Assembly (NCBI RefSeq): GCF_040546585.1
Contig: NZ_JBEPOC010000001.1
Coordinates: 496,001-560,000 of the forward strand
Direction: 5' to 3'
DNA from: Marmoricola sp. OAE513
Lineage (GTDB): Bacteria; Actinomycetota; Actinomycetes; Propionibacteriales; Nocardioidaceae
DNA length: 64,000 bases
Shown: positions 58,167 through 64,000 of the stretch, piece by piece
How the letters are laid out: every line of letters begins with the position of its first letter
How positions within the stretch are numbered: position 1 is the stretch's first letter
The notes under the pieces: generated by a model
What the model was told of the DNA's origin: nothing
The model's input: only the letters and a program-made list of their open reading frames with translations
Databases searched by the model: none
Position numbers and translations under genes: made by a program

Positions 58167-59054
58167 TCAATCCCACCAGATGAGCCATTCTCGACTTCGG
58201 GCCATGTCTTTGGCACTGGCCTCGTGGGCCATGTTCTGGATGTGGAACCCGCCTTGAAGAGCGGTGTCTGTGGCGAACGCAAAGATCTCAGCGCTCAATC
58301 GCTCAACCTGGACGTCCTCTGTCGGCGGAGCAACGGCCTGGAACGCGGTCCAAGAGGGGTCGAGCATCACGGGGACGACGCCGAAGCGTTCCTCCCACGA
58401 GCGAACGACTCCGGCAAAGATTCCCGGGGTCGCATCGTCGTTCGCCACCCCGAAGTCGAGAACGAGACTGGCATCCGCAGGCCGGCGACACGCGACAAGG
58501 GTGAGGCGCTCATGACCGACCGGTGCCACCAACCGAGCAAGCGGGTCGTCCGGCAACGCTGCAGCTGCGGCCGGAATCATCTCGGTCTCGGTGATCCCGA
58601 AGTCCTCCATCAAACGCCGGTAGGATTCCGGTTCGCCCCGGTCGTCGAATTGTCCATCCCTGTCCGGCAATTCGGCTGCGCCGTAGACGTCGACCGGAAG
58701 GGCGTACGGGTCTCGCCAGACCAAGGACCCGTCGTTCCCGCGCGTGTGCTGCCAACGCCGCTCCGGCTCGATCGGCCACGGGTAGTCACAAACGGGCCAG
58801 AGGCCAGTCGCCGGAAAGCTCTTCGCGCACCTGAGCCACAACGCCCCGATCTCGGTCGGCGATGCCGGCGCTGACTCCCATGCCAGGAGCTGGCCCGCTT
58901 TACCGTGAACGGTGGTTCCTGCGGGAAGGAGGAGGTTGTCCAGGGTCGCGGAGGTCGGTCGCGACGCTGCCCAAAGCGACGGGTGGAGCGCCGCAGGCCG
59001 CACGTCTTCCATTTGCGAGGTTGGACGAGCATCGACCGTCGGCAGGAAGTTCAT
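58167..59054 (-). CDS. DUF4253 domain protein
   Basis: A 295-residue protein. The C-terminal 110 residues are DUF4253: SWEERFGVVPVMLDPSWTAF, APPTEDVQVERLSAEIFAFA, and the terminal REWLIWWD. The function of this domain is unknown; it is found near toxin/immunity and SMI1-type genes in some genomes. ATG 59054; a longer start at 59078 has no support. It precedes the two hypothetical genes, with a 75-base gap. Confidence 0.82.
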   Translation of the reverse strand: MNFLPTVDARPTSQMEDVRPAALHPSLWAASRPTSATLDNLLLPAGTTVHGKAGQLLAWESAPASPTEIGALWLRCAKSFPATGLWPVCDYPWPIEPERRWQHTRGNDGSLVWRDPYALPVDVYGAAELPDRDGQFDDRGEPESYRRLMEDFGITETEMIPAAAAALPDDPLARLVAPVGHERLTLVACRRPADASLVLDFGVANDDATPGIFAGVVRSWEERFGVVPVMLDPSWTAFQAVAPPTEDVQVERLSAEIFAFATDTALQGGFHIQNMAHEASAKDMARSREWLIWWD

Positions 59055-59090
59055 GTCGCGAAGGTAGGGGCCGCCCACGACAGATCACCG

Positions 59091-59513
59091 CTAGTCGGGC
59101 AGGACGATGCTCTCCAGCCGTGGGTCCGGGTTGTAGGCGATCTCCCAGCGGAAGCCGTCGGGGTCGGCGAAGTAGCCGGTGTAGCCGCCCCAGTCGCGCT
59201 TCTCGCCCACGCCGACGGGGTCCGCCCCGATCGAGGCGGCCAGGGCGAGGATCTCGTCGACCTCGGCCTCGGTGCGGACGTTGTGCGCGAGTGTGATCGG
59301 GGCGAGACCGCTCCCCCGCCGGATCGGACCGACCTCGCCCTCGAAGCCGGACTCGGCCCAGAACGAGAGCACCAGGGCGTCGCCGGCCCTGATCATCAGG
59401 ACCTCGTCCGGCACGTGCAGCTCGGGCGTCCAGCCCAGGCCGTCGACGTAGAACGCGTAGGTCTTCTCCAGGTCGGCGACGGCCAGGGTCACGAAGCTGA
59501 GGCGTTGTTCCAT
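59091..59513 (-). CDS. VOC-family (glyoxalase-like) protein
   Basis: A 140-residue paired beta-alpha-beta-beta-beta protein (SFVTLAVADLEKTYAFYVDG; GGYTGYFADPDGFRWEIAYNP). The DPDGFRWE block and the first-strand position suggest metal binding; typical homologues are glyoxalase or bleomycin-resistance-like. Start ATG 59513. Confidence 0.9.
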   Translation of the reverse strand: MEQRLSFVTLAVADLEKTYAFYVDGLGWTPELHVPDEVLMIRAGDALVLSFWAESGFEGEVGPIRRGSGLAPITLAHNVRTEAEVDEILALAASIGADPVGVGEKRDWGGYTGYFADPDGFRWEIAYNPDPRLESIVLPD

Positions 59514-59565
59514 GCCACCACTGTGCCTCGCGCGACCGACAACTGGTCGGGCCTCCCGCCCTCTG

Positions 59566-61266
59566 TCAGCCGCAGACGGCGCCGTGGGCCGCCGACTGGA
59601 CGACCTTCGCGTACTTGCCGAGCACCCCGCGGGTGTACTTCGGCGGATTCGGCTCCCAGCCCACCTTCCGCGCCTCCCAGGAGTCGGATCCGTCGGCCGT
59701 GGTGACCTCGAGGGTCTTGTTGGCCACGTCGAGGGTGATCGGGTCGCCGTCCCGGATGAACGCGATCGGCCCGCCGTCCACGGCCTCCGGCGCGATGTGG
59801 CCGACGCAGAGACCGGTCGTACCGCCCGAGAAGCGGCCGTCGGTGATGAGCAGGACGTCCTTGCCCAGACCGGCACCCTTGATGGCTCCGGTGATCGCCA
59901 GCATCTCGCGCATGCCAGGTCCGCCCTTGGGGCCCTCGTAACGGATGACCACGACGTCGTTCGCGACGATCTTGCCCTCGGTTAGCGCGTCCAGAGCGGC
60001 CCGCTCGCCGTCGAAGACCCGAGCGGTGCCGGTGAAGGTGGTGTCGTCGAAGCCGGCGCTCTTGACGACCGCGCCCTCGGGAGCCAGGGAGCCCTTGAGG
60101 ATGGTGATGCCGCCGGTCGCGTGGATCGGCTCGTTGATCTGGCGCAGCACGTCGCCGTCCAGCGGCTTCGGGTTCAGCGCCTCGAGGTTCTCCCGCATCG
60201 TCTTGCCGGTCACCGTCAAGGTGTCCCCGTGCATCAGGCCGGCGTCGAGCAGAGCCTTCATCACGACCGGGATGCCACCGATCTTGTCGACGTCGTTCAT
60301 CACGTACTTGCCGAACGGCTTGAGGTCCCCGAGGTGGGGGACCTTGTCGCCGATCTTGTTGAAGTCGTCGATGGTCAGGTCGACCTCGGCCTCGCGGGCG
60401 ATGGCCAGCAGGTGCAGGACGGCGTTCGTGGAACCACCGAGTGCCATCACGACGGCGATCGCGTTCTCGAACGCCTCCCTGGTCATGATCTGGCGGGCGG
60501 TGATGCCGTTCGCCAGCATGTTGACCACGGCCTCGCCGGAACGGTGCGCGAAGCCGTCGCGTCGACGGTCCACCGCCGGCGGCGCCGCGCTCCCCGGCAG
60601 CGACATGCCCAGGGCCTCGGCGACCGACGCCATCGTGTTGGCGGTGTACATGCCGCCGCAGGCACCTTCGCCCGGACAGATCGCCTTCTCGATCCGGTCG
60701 ACCTCCTCGCGGGTGATCTTGCCGGCCAGGCACGCGCCGACGGCCTCGAAGGCGTCGATGATCGTGACGTCGTGGCCGTCCACGCTGCCGGGCATCGTCG
60801 AGCCGGCGTACAGGAACACGCTGGCCAGGTCGAGGCGGGCGGCGGCCATCAGCATGCCGGGCAGCGACTTGTCGCAGCCGGCCAGCAGCACCGAGCCGTC
60901 CAGCCGCTCGGCCATCATCACGGTCTCGACCGAGTCCGCGATGACCTCGCGCGAGACCAACGAGAAGTGCATCCCCTCGTGGCCCATCGAGATGCCGTCG
61001 GAGACGGAGATCGTGCCGAACTCGAGCGGGTAGCCGCCGGCGGCGTGCACGCCGTTCTTCACGGCCTTGGCCAGCCGGTCCAGCGACAGGTTGCAGGGGG
61101 TGATCTCGTTCCAGCTCGACGCGACGCCGATCTGCGGCTTGACCCAGTCGTCGTCCCCCATGCCTACGGCCCGGAGCATCCCTCGCGCGGCGGCCTTCTC
61201 GAGGCCGTCGGTGACATCGCGGGAGCGGGGCTTCATGTCGTGGGTCCCGGAGGACAGATCTGTCAT
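59566..61266 (-). CDS. ilvD: Dihydroxy-acid dehydratase IlvD
   Basis: Fe-S dehydratase of 566 residues that makes 2-oxoisovalerate and 2-oxo-3-methylvalerate. Cluster cysteines in [11 protein letters not shown] and [32 protein letters not shown] near the C terminus. ATG at 61266 with GGAG close upstream. Unlike ilvB and leuB it has no leader peptide. Confidence 0.96.
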   Translation of the reverse strand: MTDLSSGTHDMKPRSRDVTDGLEKAAARGMLRAVGMGDDDWVKPQIGVASSWNEITPCNLSLDRLAKAVKNGVHAAGGYPLEFGTISVSDGISMGHEGMHFSLVSREVIADSVETVMMAERLDGSVLLAGCDKSLPGMLMAAARLDLASVFLYAGSTMPGSVDGHDVTIIDAFEAVGACLAGKITREEVDRIEKAICPGEGACGGMYTANTMASVAEALGMSLPGSAAPPAVDRRRDGFAHRSGEAVVNMLANGITARQIMTREAFENAIAVVMALGGSTNAVLHLLAIAREAEVDLTIDDFNKIGDKVPHLGDLKPFGKYVMNDVDKIGGIPVVMKALLDAGLMHGDTLTVTGKTMRENLEALNPKPLDGDVLRQINEPIHATGGITILKGSLAPEGAVVKSAGFDDTTFTGTARVFDGERAALDALTEGKIVANDVVVIRYEGPKGGPGMREMLAITGAIKGAGLGKDVLLITDGRFSGGTTGLCVGHIAPEAVDGGPIAFIRDGDPITLDVANKTLEVTTADGSDSWEARKVGWEPNPPKYTRGVLGKYAKVVQSAAHGAVCG

Positions 61267-61337
61267 GTCTCCATTCTCTACGACAGCCCCAGGGCACTGC
61301 ACAGGGGTTTCGCCCCTCGGCACCCGCCGGCGCCGGC

Positions 61338-62417
61338 TCAGACCGTCGCTGCGCGGACCACCATCACGTCCGGGAGGTTCGCGACCAGCTGCTGCCACGT
61401 GTCCCCGGCGTCTGCCGAACCCCAGACCGCCCCGTTGCGAGCGCCGAGGTAGAGCCCGGGCACCTCGTGGGTGTCGGCGGTCATGGCGTCCCTCATCACG
61501 CCGACGTAGAAGTCGTGCGGCAGTCCGCTGTCCAGGGGTTCCCAGCTGTCACCGGCGTCGCGGGACCGCCAGACGCGGGCACGGGCCTCCGGCGGGTACC
61601 GACCGTCACCGGCGCCCAGCGGGAAGACGAAGACCGTGGCCGGCTCGTGCGGGTGGACGACCACCGGGAAACCGAAGTCCGAGGGCAGGGTGTCCCCGAT
61701 CGACTGCCAGCTGAGCGCGTGGTCCTCGGAGCGGTAGACACCCCCGTGGTTCTGCAGGAACAGGCGCTCCGGGGCGGACGGGTGCCGGGCGATCTTGTGC
61801 ACGCACTGCCCGAAGTCCGGGTACTGCTGGCCCTCGGGCAGGAACTCGGCACGGATGCCGGCGTTGCGGGCGTGCCAGGAGGCCCCGCCGTCCGCGGTCT
61901 GGTAGCAGCCGCCGGTGGAGATGGCGACCGTCACCGACTCCGGGTCGTGCGGGTGCGGCAGGATCGTGTGGAACGCCTGACCCCCGAACCCCTCCCCCCA
62001 CTCGGTGCGTTCGGGGTGGTCCCACAGGCCGCGCTCGAGCTGGAAGGTGGCTCCGTCGTCGTCCGAGCGGAACACCGCCCCGGGCTCGGTGCCGGCGTAC
62101 ACGACTCCGTCGCGGGTGCCGGGCACGAGCTGCCAGATCCGCTCCACCGAGGCGTCGACGTCCTCGGGGAAGTGCGCTCCCCCGGTGGGCTGCCACGTCG
62201 CGCCGAGGTCGTCGGAGACCTGGATCTGGGGTCCTGTCCAGGGGGACGATGCGCCGGCGTAGAGCCGGGTCCGACCGCCGCGGGGGTCGACCATGCAGGA
62301 GTACACCTCCATCATGTCGAAGTGCGGACCGGTCCAGGTCCAGCCGGTACGCCGATCGGCGGCGGTGCCGATCCAGAGCCCCTTGCGCGTACCCACCATC
62401 AGGATCGTGGTCGTCAT
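61338..62417 (-). CDS. BNR/sialidase-fold beta-propeller protein
   Basis: A 359-residue protein with repeated Asp-box motifs ([48 protein letters not shown]), one per blade of a propeller. No signal peptide, and the sialidase arginine triad is not evident, so catalytic sialidase activity is unlikely. Often annotated exo-alpha-sialidase; a scaffold or glycosyl-hydrolase-like role is possible. Confidence 0.85.
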   Translation of the reverse strand: MTTTILMVGTRKGLWIGTAADRRTGWTWTGPHFDMMEVYSCMVDPRGGRTRLYAGASSPWTGPQIQVSDDLGATWQPTGGAHFPEDVDASVERIWQLVPGTRDGVVYAGTEPGAVFRSDDDGATFQLERGLWDHPERTEWGEGFGGQAFHTILPHPHDPESVTVAISTGGCYQTADGGASWHARNAGIRAEFLPEGQQYPDFGQCVHKIARHPSAPERLFLQNHGGVYRSEDHALSWQSIGDTLPSDFGFPVVVHPHEPATVFVFPLGAGDGRYPPEARARVWRSRDAGDSWEPLDSGLPHDFYVGVMRDAMTADTHEVPGLYLGARNGAVWGSADAGDTWQQLVANLPDVMVVRAATV

Positions 62418-62579
62418 GGTCCGAGCATGACCCCCGCAGAGCTGCGCCTCAAGACATCTGTGAGACGTAGTTCACACACTCGTCACACACCCGGAACCGT
62501 CCTGTCGCCCACGACTGCCATCGTGGGTGGCTCGAGAGGGAGTTTCTCGAGCACCACCACCGAAGAGGGAGGAATCCGG

Positions 62580-62822
62580 ATGAGCAGCATCTTCGCCACG
62601 TCGCCGCTGGGCCTCGTCGCACGTTGGTCGACCAGCAGCCAGGAGCAGGCGCGCCGCAACGCGATGGCCGCGTGCACGGTCCTGACCGCCCGCCGGATCG
62701 AACGTGTCGAGGTCGAGGAGTTCGTCGCGGCCCACCTGGCCCGACGTGTCCAGACCGCCACCAAGATCGCCGACCAGAGCACCACCACGACGACCGCCGC
62801 GCCCGCGCGGCACGTCAGCTGA
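62580..62822 (+). CDS. 80-residue protein of unknown function
   Basis: A small protein (MSSIFATSPLGLVARWSTSS; then a charged helix, then a Thr/Ala-rich end) with a strong GAGGGAGG ribosome site at 62565-62572. One helix (about 20-62) is predicted by eye. Function unknown. It is divergent from the propeller gene over 162 bases. Confidence 0.7.
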   Translation: MSSIFATSPLGLVARWSTSSQEQARRNAMAACTVLTARRIERVEVEEFVAAHLARRVQTATKIADQSTTTTTAAPARHVS

Positions 62823-62927
62823 AACCCACCTGACCTGAGTTCCCGCAGTCCGCGTGACCGCTCCCGCACCGCGTGAGATCGAGCACGAAAGCCCCCTTAC
62901 GCAGAGGGCCTGGGGGAAACTCAGCAC

Positions 62928-63866
62928 ATGTCCGCCTCAGTCGCGCCCCTGCACCTCGTCCCCGAACCGGACGAGGGGCTCGCGCTGCGCTACTACAAGG
63001 TCACCGCCAAGGACGGAACCGAGCTGGTGGCCTGGACGAACGACGTCGCCGGACCGACGGTCCTGCTGTGCAACGGGCTGGGAACCAATCCGTACGCGTG
63101 GCCGGCTCTGCTCGACCCGCAGTGCGGGGTCCGGGTGATCTCCTGGAACCACCGCGGCACGGGCGGTTCCGAGCGTCCCTCGGACCGCGACCACGTCGGC
63201 ATCGACGCGTTCGTCGAGGACGCGGCCTCGGTGCTCGACGCGTCCGGCGTGAAGTCCTGCACGGTCATGGGCTGGTCGATGGGCGTGAACACCGCCTTCG
63301 AGCTCGCCACCCTGCATCCCGACCGGGTCGACGGCCTGTTCGCCGTCGCCGGCGTGCCGGGGGGCACCTTCTCCTCCATGCTCGCGCCGCTCGGCGTACC
63401 GCGCTGGGCGCGAGCGGCGCTCACCGTCAACGCCGCCCGCCTGATGCGGCTCACCGGTCCGCTGACGAGCCAGTTCTTCCGCCGCGCTCCGGTCGGCCCG
63501 AAGGTCGTCACCTTCCTCAGCCACACCGGGTTCATGCTCCCGGTGGCCGACCCCGAACTCACCGCCGAGACCGTCCGGGAGATGTTCCAGACCCCGGTCG
63601 AGTGGTACATGCACCTCGCCGTCCAGACCTCGAAGCACCTGCGGATCTCGCTGCGGAACATCGACGTGCCGACGTCGTTCGTCGCCGGACGCTGGGACGT
63701 CCTCGCCTCCTCCGAGGACATGCGCACGGCGGCCGAGCGGATCGACGGCGCGGAGTACACCGAGCTCAACGCGTCGCACTTCGTCGCGATGGAGAAACCC
63801 GACGAGGTGCACGAGCTGTTGCTGAGCCTGCTCGACCGGGTCCCCGACCGCGGGACGCTCTTCTGA
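62928..63866 (+). CDS. Alpha/beta hydrolase
   Basis: A 312-residue hydrolase with oxyanion motif ISWNHRGTGGSERPS, nucleophile GWSMGV (GxSxG), catalytic Asp in RWDVLAS and His in NASHFVAMEKP. Resembles esterases, haloalkane dehalogenase-like or 3-oxoadipate lactonase-like enzymes. Substrate unknown. Confidence 0.9.
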   Translation: MSASVAPLHLVPEPDEGLALRYYKVTAKDGTELVAWTNDVAGPTVLLCNGLGTNPYAWPALLDPQCGVRVISWNHRGTGGSERPSDRDHVGIDAFVEDAASVLDASGVKSCTVMGWSMGVNTAFELATLHPDRVDGLFAVAGVPGGTFSSMLAPLGVPRWARAALTVNAARLMRLTGPLTSQFFRRAPVGPKVVTFLSHTGFMLPVADPELTAETVREMFQTPVEWYMHLAVQTSKHLRISLRNIDVPTSFVAGRWDVLASSEDMRTAAERIDGAEYTELNASHFVAMEKPDEVHELLLSLLDRVPDRGTLF

Positions 63867-63914
63867 GCCGTTCGACGCCCCGCGGGTGGTTTCGGCGGCA
63901 GGTACTTTCGAGGA

Positions 63915-64000
63915 ATGGCGCCCAGACTCCGCACCAGCCTTGCTCTCACTCCCCTGCTGCTGGCACTCGTCGCCTGCGGCGCCGATCCCGACGAGGACTC
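63915..64000 (+). CDS. Lipoprotein, N-terminal part (cut by window edge)
   Basis: The first 28 codons give a signal peptide MAPRLRTSLALTPLLLALVA followed by CGAD, with lipobox LVAC. It is a lipoprotein anchored at the outer face of the membrane; the rest is beyond the window. The GAGG just before the ATG is close for a ribosome site, so the true start could differ. Confidence 0.7.
   Translation, partial: MAPRLRTSLALTPLLLALVACGADPDED

Overview
The window is ordinary chromosome of a high-GC Gram-positive bacterium (Actinomycetota). It looks most like a Nocardioides-type member of the Propionibacteriales, but that is inference from gene content and order. The supporting signs are very high GC with strong G/C third positions, a cofC gene for coenzyme F420, an HU protein with a long Lys/Ala tail, an IclR regulator of the NdgR/LtbR type divergent from leuCD, a two-domain DAK/FakA-like gene next to recG, and actinobacterial-type Ile/Leu/Val leader peptides. 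There is no prophage, insertion sequence, CRISPR array or replication origin, and no gene-free stretch longer than about 300 bases.

Layout. 1-6.4 kb: coaD (cut by the window edge), rsmD, recG and a FakA-like gene on the minus strand, then rpmB, thiL and a stand-alone Lrp ligand-binding domain. 6.4-12.8 kb: ddl, a transsulfuration PLP enzyme, a GNAT protein, gpsA-plsC, cofC and hupB. 13-15.9 kb: leuD-leuC facing ndgR. 16-23.3 kb: the most unusual region. Two paralogous LicD-type phosphotransferase/methyltransferase proteins, each with a small coiled-coil partner, and a TagD-like cytidylyltransferase flank a MerR/membrane-protein pair and an Ogt/Ada-AlkA alkylation-repair pair. Two tRNA genes (Glu-CTC, Gln-CTG) follow. 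23.6-32.5 kb: a CPBP protease, gltX, a FAH-family hydrolase, a glycosylase-like protein, a DUF222/HNH protein, an amidase, and an FMN reductase with its divergent TetR. 32.5-37.7 kb: cimA, a patatin, ilvE and leuB. 37.7-47.7 kb: a methyltransferase, the yczE/MocR pair, two secreted GH16 glycosidases, serA, a zinc-ribbon membrane protein, argG and a DsbA-family protein. 47.8-55 kb: an SRPBCC protein, an ABC exporter, a SnoaL-like protein, then ilvC-ilvH-ilvB. 55-64 kb: a GNAT protein, an exported protein, a small lower-GC patch of unknown genes including a DUF4253 protein, a VOC protein, ilvD, a BNR-repeat protein, an alpha/beta hydrolase and the start of a lipoprotein.

How the genes work together. 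Nearly the whole branched-chain amino-acid pathway is scattered here: cimA makes citramalate, leuCD and leuB turn it into 2-oxobutyrate, and ilvBH, ilvC, ilvD and ilvE finish isoleucine, valine and leucine. leuA is not in the window. Control is visible at two levels. First, three leader peptides rich in Ile/Leu/Val codons precede ilvB, cimA and leuB; the first two have textbook terminators. Second, a shared 15-bp dyad (TCyCA-N5-TGrGA) lies upstream of leuC/ndgR, ilvB and leuB, as expected for an NdgR regulon.

Two genes (the first LicD protein and YczE) appear frameshifted by one extra G in a G-run. These need checking against raw reads before any biological meaning is given to them.
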